Counted from the stretch's first letter, positions 24,080 to 33,901 are shown. The stretch is DNA of 64,000 nt from OLB6 sp964467455 (GCA_964467455.1 CAYXQJ010000004.1:62001-126000), one strand, 5' to 3'. Notes: generated from the letters alone by a model not told the origin. Made by a program: numbers and translations.

Positions 24080-26334
24080 GCCTCGAATCGCTCGACGGTC
24101 CGTACCCCTTTGATCTTTTTCAGCTTATCGAAGATCTTGCTCAAATGATCCGTATCCGTGACGTAGACCGTCAGGATCCCCTCGAACAACGAGTCGAAGG
24201 CATCAATGTTGACCCCGCGGATATTGGTCTTGCCAACACTGATCACGGCGCTGGTGATGTCGTTGAGCATCCCCGCACGGTCGTCGCCCGTGATCTTCAC
24301 TGCGGCAAGGAACTCGCCGCGCCACTTTTTTGACCACTGTAGCTGGACGATCCGCGGCTTGAGCTTTTCGGTGAGTTCCTGAACGTTGTGGCAACTCGTT
24401 CGGTGGACCTTGATCCCGCTGCCGATCGTTACGATGCCGATGATCTCATCGCCCGGTACCGGGTTGCAGCACCGCGCATAGCTGAACATGACCTTGCTCT
24501 GCGGTGCCGAGTCGCCCACGATGAAGACGCCGTCGGCATTATCTCGGGCCGCATCCGAGAACTTCGTAAAGGTGAAGGTCTCTTCTTTCTCCGGCTCTTG
24601 GGAGGGGGCTTGTGGTCCAATGCGATCTTGTACCAGCGCCACGGCTTGGTCCGCCGTCAACGTACCCGAGGCCAACGCTGCGTAGAAGTCTGTGCGGCTC
24701 TCGTACTTGGCCTGCACCAACAACCGCTCCAGATCATCCTCGTTGATCGTTATGCCGGCCTTCTTGGCACGTTTCTCCCAGATCTCTTTTCCGTCGATGA
24801 CTAACTGTCGACGTTCCTCATTGAGGATCCGCCGGATATGCGTCTTGGCCTTATGCGTCACCGCAATGCGTATCCAGTCGCGGTGTGGTGTCTGATTCCG
24901 CGACGTGAGGATCTCCACCTGGTCGCCGGTCTGCAGATGATGGTCCAAGGGGACGATCTTGCCATTGACCTTTGCACCGATACACTTGGCGCCAACTTGC
25001 GAATGGATGTCGAAGGCAAAGTCGATCGGTGTCGCCCCCTTCGGTAAGATCCGAAGATCTCCTTTCGGCGTGAAGACGTAGATCTCGTCCTGATAAAGGT
25101 TGAGTTTGAACGACTCCAACAACTCCTCTGCGGCCTCTTCGCCGGCGTTCTCAAAGATGTCACGGACCCAGTTGGCCCATTCTTCAAGGTCGGTGCTGTC
25201 GATCCACGACGCCGTGGCGCCCGACTCTGCCTTGTATCGGAAGTGGGCCGCAACACCGCGCTCGGCGAACTCATGCATGGCCCGTGTTCTGATCTGCACC
25301 TCAACGCGCTTGCCGTCGGCCGAGATCACCGTGGTATGCAGCGACCGGTAGCCGTTCTTCTTCGGCATGCTGATGTAGTTCTTGAACCGCTCCGGGACCG
25401 GACGATAGATCTCGCTGATGATGCCGTAGGCAAGGAAGCAGTCGTTATTGTCTTCCGACTCCAGGATGATACGCACCGCGAACAGGTCGTACAGTTCATC
25501 CAACGACTTGCCCTGGGTGACCATCTTCTTGTAGATGGAGTACAGGTGTTTAGGCCGTCCGTTGATCTCAAAGCGCAGCCCGTTCTCCGTTAGTCGGTCC
25601 GAGATCGGTTGCGCAAATCGCTCGATAAAGTCCTCACGCTCTTCACGCGTGGTATTGAGCTGTCGTTTGATGTCGTTATAGGCCGCGGAATTCAACACCT
25701 TGAAGGACAGGTCTTCCAACTCCCATTTGATCTCGCCCAATCCGAATCGATGGGCGAAGGGGGCGTACAGTTCCATCGTCTCATGGGCGAGACGTTCTTG
25801 GCGCTGCTGCGACAGTGCATCGATCGTGCGCATGTTGTGCAGACGGTCGGCGAACTTGATCAGGATCACGCGGACGTCATTGACCAACGAGAGCAGCAGT
25901 TTTCGATAGTTCTCGGCTTGGGTGATCTCCCGGCTCTTGAAGACGTCGCTGATCTTCGTCGCACCGTCAACGATGGCAGCCACTTCGTGGCCAAACTCTT
26001 GCTCGATGTTCTTGAGCGAATACGAGGTGTCTTCGACCACGTCGTGCAGCAATGCTGCCGCCACACTGATGTCGTCCAACGGGATCTCTTGGATGACGAT
26101 CAGCGCTACCTGAAGCGGATGAGTGTAGTAGGGCTCACCGGTTGCCCGCACGTCGTTCTTATGAGCGTCGTAGCAGAACCAGAAGGCGCGTTCTACCATG
26201 TCGACGTCGAAACGATTGAGCAGACGCTTGCCTTCCGTCAACAGGATGGCGAGGTCGGCTTCGGCGCTCTTCCCAAACTCGTGGGTTGCCAGGTCCGGCG
26301 GTGCAGATTTTCGTTTCGTTACGGATCGGGCCAT
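24076..26334 (-). CDS. rel: Bifunctional (p)ppGpp synthetase/hydrolase
   Basis: A 752-residue long RSH protein. Order: HD hydrolase domain (residues about 45-195, with LLHDVVEDT and KFADRLHNM), nucleotidyltransferase synthetase domain (240-350, RPKHLYSIYKKM and GYRSLHTTV), TGS domain (about 400-460, YVFTPKGDLRILPKGATPIDFA), a conserved-Cys region (YARCCNPVPGDEIIG) and the C-terminal ACT domain (about 670-750). Both catalytic domains keep their key residues, so it should make and break the alarmone in response to amino acid starvation. It is followed with GTGA overlap by nuoJ. Confidence 0.97.
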   Translation of the reverse strand: MARSVTKRKSAPPDLATHEFGKSAEADLAILLTEGKRLLNRFDVDMVERAFWFCYDAHKNDVRATGEPYYTHPLQVALIVIQEIPLDDISVAAALLHDVVEDTSYSLKNIEQEFGHEVAAIVDGATKISDVFKSREITQAENYRKLLLSLVNDVRVILIKFADRLHNMRTIDALSQQRQERLAHETMELYAPFAHRFGLGEIKWELEDLSFKVLNSAAYNDIKRQLNTTREEREDFIERFAQPISDRLTENGLRFEINGRPKHLYSIYKKMVTQGKSLDELYDLFAVRIILESEDNNDCFLAYGIISEIYRPVPERFKNYISMPKKNGYRSLHTTVISADGKRVEVQIRTRAMHEFAERGVAAHFRYKAESGATASWIDSTDLEEWANWVRDIFENAGEEAAEELLESFKLNLYQDEIYVFTPKGDLRILPKGATPIDFAFDIHSQVGAKCIGAKVNGKIVPLDHHLQTGDQVEILTSRNQTPHRDWIRIAVTHKAKTHIRRILNEERRQLVIDGKEIWEKRAKKAGITINEDDLERLLVQAKYESRTDFYAALASGTLTADQAVALVQDRIGPQAPSQEPEKEETFTFTKFSDAARDNADGVFIVGDSAPQSKVMFSYARCCNPVPGDEIIGIVTIGSGIKVHRTSCHNVQELTEKLKPRIVQLQWSKKWRGEFLAAVKITGDDRAGMLNDITSAVISVGKTNIRGVNIDAFDSLFEGILTVYVTDTDHLSKIFDKLKKIKGVRTVERFEA

Positions 26335-26347
26335 GCAGTGCGAGTAC

Positions 26348-29230
26348 TCAGCGTTTGACGATGGTCAGGTGCGTTACATCGGTCGGCGTCCGCACGATCA
26401 CGAAGTAGGTACCAGCCGCCAATGTACTCACAGAATGGCTGATGTCAAGCGTTCCGTTCAATTCACCTTCGTACAACGATGCCAAGCGCTGGCCGGCAAC
26501 ACTGTACAGGCCCACGTCGGCCGAGGCCGCCGTGCCGATGACGTCGAAGGCGAGGACGTCCATGATCGGATTGGCGCGCGCGATGAGTGAAATGGGTTGC
26601 ACGTCTGATGTTTCCTCGACCGAGGTGACCGTGTCGACGATCTCCGGCTCGGATGCGGCTTCAAGCCAGATCAGGCCTTGGCGAAGCAGTGTGGTGCGCT
26701 GCTCGCCGCCAAGAAAGCGGGAAGCGTTGATGCCAAGGACGATGGATCGATAGTTCGGATGTTCAAAACGGATGGCACCGATGCGCGTGTCGCCATCAAC
26801 GGTGCGCGTCAAAATGCCGGTAGCAGCACCTTGGCCGTCGCGCTCGGTGAAGTAGACGTTCGGAACGAAGTCGCCGCCGCGGTGGTGGTTGAGGCGGGGG
26901 AGTTGGCAATCGATCAATGCCAAGCCCCCTGACACTGAGTCACCGGGAATGCCGGCAAACAGTCGCTGTCCATTGGCCGATGAGGTGGCAGGATCGGTGT
27001 CGGCGCCGCGGATGGAGGCACCAAAGGCGTTGAAGAAATTCAGACTGTTGGGCAGATCGGTACGCAGGAGCAGCGGGTCATCGGCGATGAGGAAGATCTC
27101 GATCTTGCGCGTGAGCAACGACATCAAGATGGCATCGTCGGTGATGCTGATCTCGCCGAAGCTGCCGCCGTTCCACAGAACGGTTTGCAGTTTGGGTAGT
27201 GAATCAGCGACGCGCACGAAGAGGTCGGAACGCAGGCGCGCATAGTCCAGACGCTCCGTTTGATCGAGTGCATCGCTGATGCGGAAGGTCTCGGATGTAG
27301 CGTCTTCGACCAACACACGTTTGATGGCGCGCGGGACAACGATCGTATTGGCGCGGACGCCATAGGTGCCGTCGGTGTTGACCTCTTGGATCATGAACTC
27401 ACTAGCCGCAAGCGTATCGAAGACGGCAATGTCGAACGTGATCTCCGTGCCTCCGGAGGCGGAGACATTGAATTCGAATCTGCCGCCGGCTTCGATCCAC
27501 TCGCCTTCACCGCGTTCATCGAGGCTTCGGGTGAATGACGTGAAGGTGGCTGTACGATCAGTGCCCGTGGCATTGTGATACGTCATGCGCAACGTGTCGT
27601 GTCGATCGACGACCATGACATCGTGATGAGGAACCAGTCGCGGTTCAACATCAAACGCGAGTCGTTGTACCGTGGCAGCACCACGATCCACGAACCAGAT
27701 CGCACCGTCCGGGCCGACGCAGATGCCCAGGAGTTCCGTGGCCTTCGTATCGATCGCACCCAAGCGCTCAGGTCCGGTTGGTGTGATCGCATACACGAAG
27801 ATCTTGCCGCTTGTGCGATCGCCGACCAACAAACGATCATCGACGATCTCGATCCCCACCGGTTCTCCCAGCGGTTCTCCTAAGTAGGCTTCAACGCTCG
27901 CCCCTTCCCAACCCGTGTATTCGAGGAGGTATTCGGCGCTTTCTTCAGGGGGCGTGAGCATCGTGTCAGAAACACCGGTGCGTGTTTGCAGACGCGAGAC
28001 GGTGTTCGTGCCGGGATCGACGTAATACAACCAGCCCGTGGAGTGGTCGAGTGCCATGTGGGCCGGACGTCCGCGTTCGCCGCGGGAGAGCGTGGCTTGC
28101 GGATACCGGCGGATGATGCCGTCGCGGTGGTCCGTACCACCGACCTCGTGCGGATCTTGGAAATCGTATCGCGTGATATCGCCGTAATAACCGCAGCTTA
28201 CCCAATACACGTTGTCGTGATCATGGGCGATGCCGAGTCCCATCGGACTTTGATGCAGCATGTCGAGGTGTGATGCAAGGATCCGGCGATCATCTTGATA
28301 CCGTGATGCAAAGACGGCCGTATCACTCGACCATAATGTTGGTCCCATGAATTGATAGAACGGATCACCGCCGCCGTTCTCACCGTTCTGTGCCGTCGCG
28401 AATGCACCATTGCTGCCCATGGCAATACCCAACGTACGCCACATGAAGTGCGAAGCACGTGAATCCTTCTTCAGGCGGATCGCGCGCTGTGAAGCATCTG
28501 TTGCATTGTGGATGATGGCCATGGCATGACCCGGACGGTCAGTGGTCACCACCCAAAGATCATTCGGATGGAGGGGGCTTTTGTTGAAGTCCAGATCGAT
28601 CGGAGCGTTGATCCCGTCTGACGGGCCGGCAATGGTCTCGATCGTAAATGGCTGTGTAAGGTAGCGGTCAACGGCATGTGGTGTTGAAGCGACAACCATT
28701 GGTGCTGCTTCTGCAACCAACCGTTCAATGTCCATGTACGGTTGTTCGCTGTAGATGCTCAGGGCAATGACGCCGTTCTTGATCACGAAGACGCCGTGGA
28801 GATCGCGTTCATCCTGGATGAGCTTCAAACTGCGGGCTGCGGCATCATCAACATCGCTGAGGATCGTGAAGACGTGACGATCGTACTTCATCCGCTGCAT
28901 CAACCGTTCGCATGTTGCCGGATCATCACTGCTGAAGGCGATCACACGCACTCCGAGCTCTCGCAAACGATCGGCGTGGCGATTCAGGTACGTGAGTTGT
29001 TCAACGCAGTGTTGACAGGAGTATCCGAGAAATCGAATGAGGATCGTCGGCTTGTCGGCGACAAGGTCGTGAAGGTCGACCTGTTCAGTACCACGGACAA
29101 CGGATACGGCGGGGAAGGACGAACCATTCGGCACGGCGGTCGGGTAGAGGCGTAGGCCGTCATGGTCAGTCGCTGCCGACGTCGCGGCGAAAAGACAACA
29201 CAAGAACAGCGTAACAACAGAGAACTTCAT
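26348..29230 (-). CDS. Secreted thioredoxin-like plus NHL-propeller fusion with T9SS sorting tail
   Basis: A 960-residue exported protein. After a signal peptide (KFSVVTLFLCCLFAATSAA) comes a peroxiredoxin/TlpA-type domain with RFLGYSCQHCVEQL (CxxC) near residue 75 and GVFVIKNGVIAL. A large beta-propeller region follows (about 190-520) with NHL-like stretches such as DHSTGWLYYVDPGTNTVSRL and VGDRTSGKIFVYA. A beta-sandwich region leads to the type A sorting domain (ARANPIMDVLAF, VGLYSVAGQRLASL, LAAGTYFVIVR, ending VKR). The thioredoxin-NHL order recalls NHLRC2, but surface export through T9SS is different. No function is assigned. Confidence 0.85.
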   Translation of the reverse strand: MKFSVVTLFLCCLFAATSAATDHDGLRLYPTAVPNGSSFPAVSVVRGTEQVDLHDLVADKPTILIRFLGYSCQHCVEQLTYLNRHADRLRELGVRVIAFSSDDPATCERLMQRMKYDRHVFTILSDVDDAAARSLKLIQDERDLHGVFVIKNGVIALSIYSEQPYMDIERLVAEAAPMVVASTPHAVDRYLTQPFTIETIAGPSDGINAPIDLDFNKSPLHPNDLWVVTTDRPGHAMAIIHNATDASQRAIRLKKDSRASHFMWRTLGIAMGSNGAFATAQNGENGGGDPFYQFMGPTLWSSDTAVFASRYQDDRRILASHLDMLHQSPMGLGIAHDHDNVYWVSCGYYGDITRYDFQDPHEVGGTDHRDGIIRRYPQATLSRGERGRPAHMALDHSTGWLYYVDPGTNTVSRLQTRTGVSDTMLTPPEESAEYLLEYTGWEGASVEAYLGEPLGEPVGIEIVDDRLLVGDRTSGKIFVYAITPTGPERLGAIDTKATELLGICVGPDGAIWFVDRGAATVQRLAFDVEPRLVPHHDVMVVDRHDTLRMTYHNATGTDRTATFTSFTRSLDERGEGEWIEAGGRFEFNVSASGGTEITFDIAVFDTLAASEFMIQEVNTDGTYGVRANTIVVPRAIKRVLVEDATSETFRISDALDQTERLDYARLRSDLFVRVADSLPKLQTVLWNGGSFGEISITDDAILMSLLTRKIEIFLIADDPLLLRTDLPNSLNFFNAFGASIRGADTDPATSSANGQRLFAGIPGDSVSGGLALIDCQLPRLNHHRGGDFVPNVYFTERDGQGAATGILTRTVDGDTRIGAIRFEHPNYRSIVLGINASRFLGGEQRTTLLRQGLIWLEAASEPEIVDTVTSVEETSDVQPISLIARANPIMDVLAFDVIGTAASADVGLYSVAGQRLASLYEGELNGTLDISHSVSTLAAGTYFVIVRTPTDVTHLTIVKR

Positions 29231-29328
29231 GGCGCGTTCGGTAATTGGTTGAGATCGTTGATCTGCCTAACCTTAGATGAACCGAGAAAGTTACGCCGTA
29301 GTTCCGACGTTTGAACTGACGTCGGTAG

Positions 29329-29403
29329 TCGGGGTGGCAGGATTCGAACCTGCGACCTTCTGCTCCCAAAGCAGACGCGCTAACCGGGCTACGCTACACC
29401 CCG
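29329..29403 (-). tRNA. tRNA-Pro (anticodon TGG)
   Basis: On the minus strand: acceptor CGGGGTG/CACCCCG, anticodon stem TCTGC/GCAGA with loop TTTGGGA, T-arm GCAGG-TTCGAAT-CCTGC. CCA is not encoded. The upstream minus-strand sequence GAACTTTG is one base from the TAnnTTTG promoter consensus. Confidence 0.96.
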
Positions 29404-29582
29404 AAACGACAAAGTTCGGGAGAATCGGTGGATCCTACAACTTGAAAAGGTGATTTCAGCATAAAAATCCGTTATTGTACTACCACGTTCCGTCGGTTAT
29501 ATTGCAACCCTCACGATCATTATACGCAGCGAGACGGACTGACCTCCTTTCGTTGTGGTGGTGAAAGGTGAGAAGGGGAGTG

Positions 29583-29610
29583 CCCCCAGACGAGTGGTGA
29601 CGTCTGGGGG
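29583..29610. repeat. 10-bp perfect inverted repeat in the leader of the amidohydrolase gene
   Basis: CCCCCAGACG and CGTCTGGGGG are separated by 8 bases, ending 31 bases before the ATG at 29642. No T-run follows, so it is more likely a leader hairpin or a protein site than a terminator. The rest of the 29404-29641 gap shows only ACCTCCTTTC (29542-29551), which resembles the anti-Shine-Dalgarno tail of 16S rRNA. Confidence 0.6.
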
Positions 29611-29641
29611 TATCTCACATTAAGAGCGTACTTTAGCGTTT

Positions 29642-30940
29642 ATGCAGATGAAATTGACGACCCTTTGTCTCGCCCTTTGTGCCGTCTTCGGCACGCTGAA
29701 GGCCGGTGAGGAGATCCCGGGAAAAGCCACGTCTGAAGCCGTGGTCTTCACCAATGCCACCATCCATACCGCTGCAGGGCCGGTGATCACCGGCGGTTCG
29801 CTTGTGATGAAGGACGGCAAGATCGTAGCCGTGGGCACCGAGGTGCAACGTCCGGAAGCGGCCGTAGTCATCGACTGTCAGGGCAAACATCTCTATCCCG
29901 GCTTTATCGCCCCCTTCACAACGATCGGGTTGATCGAGATCGATGCGGTGCGATCGACGAACGACATGTCGGAATCAGGATCCATCAATCCGAACGCTCG
30001 TGCTGAAACGGCCTATAATCCGGATTCGGAGATCATCCCGACGATCCGCAACAACGGCATCTTGCTTGCCAACGTCACGCCGACAGGCGGACTTGTTAGC
30101 GGTATGTCGTCGATGATGCGCATGGATGGTTGGACCCGTGAGGATATCGCCGTCACGCCACGATCTGCAATGGTCGTCAACTGGCCGAACATGAACGTGA
30201 TCAAGGCCTGGTGGATGTCGAAGAGTGCCGAAGAGCAGAAGAAGGACATTGCCCAACAACTGCAAGAGATCAACACGGTCTTCCGGGAGGCACGGGCGTA
30301 TTGGCTGGCAGCGAAGAGCAACGTCGACACGTCGCGCCGCGACATTCGGTTCGAAGCGATGCGCGCCGTGTTCGACCGCACGTTGCCGGTGATCATCACG
30401 GCCGGCTCGCAACGTCAGATCGAGGCAGCACTCGACCTGGCAGAGCAGTTCGACATTCGTGTGGTGATCAACGGCGGCTATGAAGCGCCGTATGTGGCCG
30501 ATCGGTTGAAGCGTTTGGACGTGCCGGTGATCGTACAACGTGTGCATTCTTTGCCGCAGCGCGATGAAAGTGGCTATGATGAGGCCTTCACGTTGGCGGC
30601 TCGCTTACAGGCTGCCGGTGTGAAATTCTGCTTGTCCGACAACGGTTCATGGCAACAGCGCAACCTACCATTCCAGGCAGGGACGGCGATCGCCTTCGGA
30701 CTTGCTCCGGATGCTGCTCTCTCCGCGATCACGTTGTGGCCTGCCCAGATCTTCGGCATCGACGCGAGTTATGGTTCGTTGGAAGAGGGAAAGAGCGCAA
30801 CGCTGTTTCTGTCAACCGGTGACGCCCTTGATGGTCGTACCATCGGCGTAGAACGTGCTTGGATCGATGGCCGCGAGGTCGATCTTTCCAACCGACACAA
30901 ACGTCTTTCCACGAAGTATCGCGAGCGCTACGCGCGGTGA
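29642..30940 (+). CDS. Exported amidohydrolase-like protein lacking the first metal motif
   Basis: A 432-residue protein with a signal peptide (KLTTLCLALCAVFGTLKA) and the amidohydrolase architecture: an N-terminal beta-sandwich (AVVFTNATIHTAAG, MKDGKIVAVG), a TIM barrel and a closing SLEEGKSATLFLSTGD segment. Where active members read PGFID-x-HxH, this one reads YPGFIAPFTTIGL, so the HxH metal ligands are gone. A late Asp region (CLSDNGSW) also departs from the family. I recall Bacteroidota amidohydrolase relatives with the same substitution and NPN-AR motif, so it is a recognisable subfamily rather than random decay. Its stop overlaps the start of the next gene (GTGA). Confidence 0.82.
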   Translation: MQMKLTTLCLALCAVFGTLKAGEEIPGKATSEAVVFTNATIHTAAGPVITGGSLVMKDGKIVAVGTEVQRPEAAVVIDCQGKHLYPGFIAPFTTIGLIEIDAVRSTNDMSESGSINPNARAETAYNPDSEIIPTIRNNGILLANVTPTGGLVSGMSSMMRMDGWTREDIAVTPRSAMVVNWPNMNVIKAWWMSKSAEEQKKDIAQQLQEINTVFREARAYWLAAKSNVDTSRRDIRFEAMRAVFDRTLPVIITAGSQRQIEAALDLAEQFDIRVVINGGYEAPYVADRLKRLDVPVIVQRVHSLPQRDESGYDEAFTLAARLQAAGVKFCLSDNGSWQQRNLPFQAGTAIAFGLAPDAALSAITLWPAQIFGIDASYGSLEEGKSATLFLSTGDALDGRTIGVERAWIDGREVDLSNRHKRLSTKYRERYAR

Positions 30941-31833
30941 TCGCCGACGGAACGTTGCTTGAGATGACACAGGTGCCGACGCCGGCGACGGCGTTATCGA
31001 TGGCACGTCGCGCTTTGTCGGGTAATGAACTCTCGAAATACGAAGCGGTCACACTACATTCCATCCGCTATCACAGCCATGGCTTGGCGATCAACGGATG
31101 GATCGCCTTACCGCCTGCATCCACGGGCCCGTCGCCGGCTATCATCTTCAATCGCGGCGGAAGCGGACCGCGAGGCGCATTAACGGCCGAAGGAGCAATG
31201 TCGATCATTGGCCTGTATGCCTCTTGGGGATACGTCTGCATCGCCTCGAATTACCGCGGTGTTGGCGGCAGCGAGGGTACGGAGGCTTGGGGAGCAGAAG
31301 ACGTCGATGATGCCATGGCCTGCATTCCGCTGCTGCACAGTTTTTCCTATGTCGACAAAGAGCGACTCGGCCTCGTTGCCGGCAGTCGCGGCGGGATGAT
31401 GGCCTTTCAGATGTTGACGCGGACAGATGTCTTTCGGGCAGCGGTGACCTTCGGTGCGCCGACGATGACCCACCGCGAGCCGGCTGACGCCTACATCCGA
31501 CAGACCATGCGGAAACATTTGGCACCGGCGACGATCGAGCAAGCAGAAGCAGAACGTCGCAGTGTGTTGACCTTTGCAGATCGGTTGTGCAAGTCCACAC
31601 CATTGTTGGTGATGCATGGCACCGGCGACCGAAGGGTCGCGGCTGAACACTCGATCATGCTTGCGCTGGAATTACAACGACTTCAGCACCCTTACAAACT
31701 GGTGATGTATGACAATGCCGACCACGTCCTCGCGGGGCGACGCCGAGAATCCAATGCCGACATCCGTTGGTGGATGGACCATTACGTCCGCGACAAAGCC
31801 CCGCTCCCACGCACAGGTCCGCATGGTGCATGA
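30937..31833 (+). CDS. Alpha/beta hydrolase (S9 peptidase-like)
   Basis: About 298 residues with the alpha/beta-hydrolase core: oxyanion region FNRGGSGPRG, SNYRGVGGSEGTE, nucleophile elbow LVAGSRGGMMAF (Ser in A-G-S-R-G), acid in MHGTGDRRV and His in NADHVLAGRR. The order and the DVDDAMACIPLL helix match prolyl-oligopeptidase/dienelactone-type hydrolases. No signal peptide is seen from the chosen start. The GTG at 30937 is preferred because it overlaps the upstream stop as GTGA; ATG at 30964 is the alternative. Substrate unknown. It overlaps the M1 peptidase gene by 11 bases, giving a three-gene peptide/amide hydrolase cluster. Confidence 0.85.
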   Translation: MIADGTLLEMTQVPTPATALSMARRALSGNELSKYEAVTLHSIRYHSHGLAINGWIALPPASTGPSPAIIFNRGGSGPRGALTAEGAMSIIGLYASWGYVCIASNYRGVGGSEGTEAWGAEDVDDAMACIPLLHSFSYVDKERLGLVAGSRGGMMAFQMLTRTDVFRAAVTFGAPTMTHREPADAYIRQTMRKHLAPATIEQAEAERRSVLTFADRLCKSTPLLVMHGTGDRRVAAEHSIMLALELQRLQHPYKLVMYDNADHVLAGRRRESNADIRWWMDHYVRDKAPLPRTGPHGA

Positions 31834-33892
31834 GGTAGTGCGCTGGTGTGCTAGTCTGCTGCTGTGCTGGTATGCCGGTGTGTTGGTGACGTCACCTTTG
31901 AATGCACAAGAGAACAAGTTCGCTCTCCCGTCGAGCTTTTTCCTCGATCCGAACATTCAAGAGGCCATCGCTCCTCGGCACGCACCGCACGCCTTTGCCG
32001 AGAGCTTCCCGGTCAAAGACATCGATTCAACGGTGGACGTACTCTCCTATGAGCTGTGGTTCGACTGGGTGATGGCCCTCCAGACCGCTCGTAGTGAACG
32101 CCCTGAACGGAAAGCAGAAGCAAAGGTCGCGATGCGTGTTCGGTTCACGGAAGGTCGACCAACGTGGACGCTCGACGCACGTAGTGTGATCATTGACAGC
32201 GTCTACATCGACGGTGTCAAAGCCGAATTTCAGAAGAACACGTCAACCTTAGTGATCACGCCCGTCACACCGATCGCCTCTGACGATACCGTCGATGCCG
32301 TGATCCACTTTGCCAACGCCTCCGACACTCGCGGCTTCTATGCGTATTCGAAAGTGGAAGCTGACACCCTCGGCCTGCTTTCGCCGGTGGCATTTACCTT
32401 CTCGCAGCCGGAAGATGCACGCCGTTGGTTTCCGTGTAATGACAAGCCCCATGACAAAGCTTTGTTCACGGTTCACGTTCGCGTTCCACATGGATACACG
32501 GTCGTGAGCAATGGTGTGCGAACCGATAGTGTTGCTGACGACGCGAATACGAACTGGCAAACGTGGCATCACCCGCTGCCGATGCCAACCTACCTCGTCT
32601 GCGTGAATGCATCACAGTATCACCGCTATGATCAAGAGTATCGTGCCGATGATGAACGAGTGATCCCCATTTACAACTATCACTGGCTTGGTGATCACGA
32701 AGGCGAGCGCTACAACGCCGTCAATGCGCTCAAGAATATTCCGGCGATGTTTGGTGCGTTCGAAGCGGTCTATGGACCATATCCCTTCAGCACCTATGGC
32801 CACGTCACCGTGGCACCGATCCAATACGGCGGCATGGAACATCAGACCATGTCCACCATCAATCGCCGGTGGCTTCAAGGCGATGTGGAACTTGGCTATG
32901 CCCACGAGATCGCCCACCAGTGGATCGGCGACCTTGTCACGTGTGCCACGTGGGCCGACATTTGGTTGAACGAAGGCGGTGCGTCTTTTTCGGAAGCCAT
33001 CTGGGCAGGTTCGGCCTACGGCCCCCTAGGATACAATGGCGTCCTATCTGCCCGACGTGAACGATATATGCGTCGCGGACTCGACGAACCGCCGGTCTAT
33101 GATATTCCGATCGGCATCATCTTCAACGAAGCCACAACGTACAGCAAGTCGGCGTGGATCTATCACATGATGCGCCGTATGGTCGGCGATGACGCATTCT
33201 TCCCCGCACTGCACGCCTACTTCGACGACTATCATCTTGGTGCCGCACAAACAGCCGACTTCCTCGCCGTGCTCAAACGCGAGATCCCGGAGCCGGTCAT
33301 CAGCTGGGACACGTATTTCGATCAATGGTTGGTCAAAGCCGGGCATCCCGTACTCATGGGCATCATGACGGCCAACACACTAGCACACGACGGTGGCTAT
33401 CGTACGACCGTACAACTCACCCAACTGCAATCGGGTGAAAACATTCCGTCTGCATTCGAGTTTCCGCTTACGCTACGCATTGTGAATGACGCTGAGGTCT
33501 TTGACACGACGTTCATCGTTCGCAACCAAACGGAAACGTTCAACTTCAAAGCACCGTTCGTTGCCGACTCCCTGGCTCTTGATCCCAACGACGACTTGCT
33601 CTGTCAGAAGACCACGATGGCCTTCACATCTGTTGACGAATCAACGACCGACGTTTCACGCTACCTTGGTCCCAATCCCATCGTCCGCGGCACATCTGCC
33701 ATGTTCCAAGTAGGGGAGGGGGCGAGCATCCATATCGCTGATCTCACCGGACGCACCATTGACCGTCGGACGCTTTCCGGTTCGGTCGTCGAGATTGATA
33801 CGAACACGTGGCCTACGGGTGTCGTCGCCATTCAGCTGAGTTCCGCCAACGGCGCGCCTCCGCAGACCGTGTTGCTCACCGTGACCGAGTAA
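31823..33892 (+). CDS. Secreted M1-family metallopeptidase with T9SS sorting tail
   Basis: A 689-residue zinc aminopeptidase-like enzyme. The ATG at 31823 opens a signal peptide (VVRWCASLLLCWYAGVLVTS); the longer frame would only read through the upstream gene. The M1 domain shows the substrate motif YGGMEHQT (a GxMEN variant), the zinc motif HEIAHQWIGD (HExxH) and the third ligand in WLNEGGASFSEAIW (NEG..F.E). A C-terminal sorting domain follows (LGPNPIVRGTSAMF, IADLTGRTIDRRTL, WPTGVVAIQLS, ending TVTE). It likely digests peptides outside the cell; the stop codon TAA overlaps the promoter element of pdxH. Confidence 0.92.
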   Translation: MVHEVVRWCASLLLCWYAGVLVTSPLNAQENKFALPSSFFLDPNIQEAIAPRHAPHAFAESFPVKDIDSTVDVLSYELWFDWVMALQTARSERPERKAEAKVAMRVRFTEGRPTWTLDARSVIIDSVYIDGVKAEFQKNTSTLVITPVTPIASDDTVDAVIHFANASDTRGFYAYSKVEADTLGLLSPVAFTFSQPEDARRWFPCNDKPHDKALFTVHVRVPHGYTVVSNGVRTDSVADDANTNWQTWHHPLPMPTYLVCVNASQYHRYDQEYRADDERVIPIYNYHWLGDHEGERYNAVNALKNIPAMFGAFEAVYGPYPFSTYGHVTVAPIQYGGMEHQTMSTINRRWLQGDVELGYAHEIAHQWIGDLVTCATWADIWLNEGGASFSEAIWAGSAYGPLGYNGVLSARRERYMRRGLDEPPVYDIPIGIIFNEATTYSKSAWIYHMMRRMVGDDAFFPALHAYFDDYHLGAAQTADFLAVLKREIPEPVISWDTYFDQWLVKAGHPVLMGIMTANTLAHDGGYRTTVQLTQLQSGENIPSAFEFPLTLRIVNDAEVFDTTFIVRNQTETFNFKAPFVADSLALDPNDDLLCQKTTMAFTSVDESTTDVSRYLGPNPIVRGTSAMFQVGEGASIHIADLTGRTIDRRTLSGSVVEIDTNTWPTGVVAIQLSSANGAPPQTVLLTVTE

Positions 33893-33897
33893 GTTTG
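33890..33897 (+). promoter_or_regulatory. TAnnTTTG element for pdxH, overlapping the upstream stop codon
   Basis: TAAGTTTG shares its TAA with the stop codon of the M1 peptidase gene and ends 4 bases before the pdxH ATG at 33902. Confidence 0.45.
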
Positions 33898-33901
33898 TGT
33901 C

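Noticed and set aside
29521..29551. Remnant of a 16S rRNA gene 3' end
   Set aside because: Only about 10 bases match (ACCTCCTTTC); the conserved helix 45 region upstream is absent.
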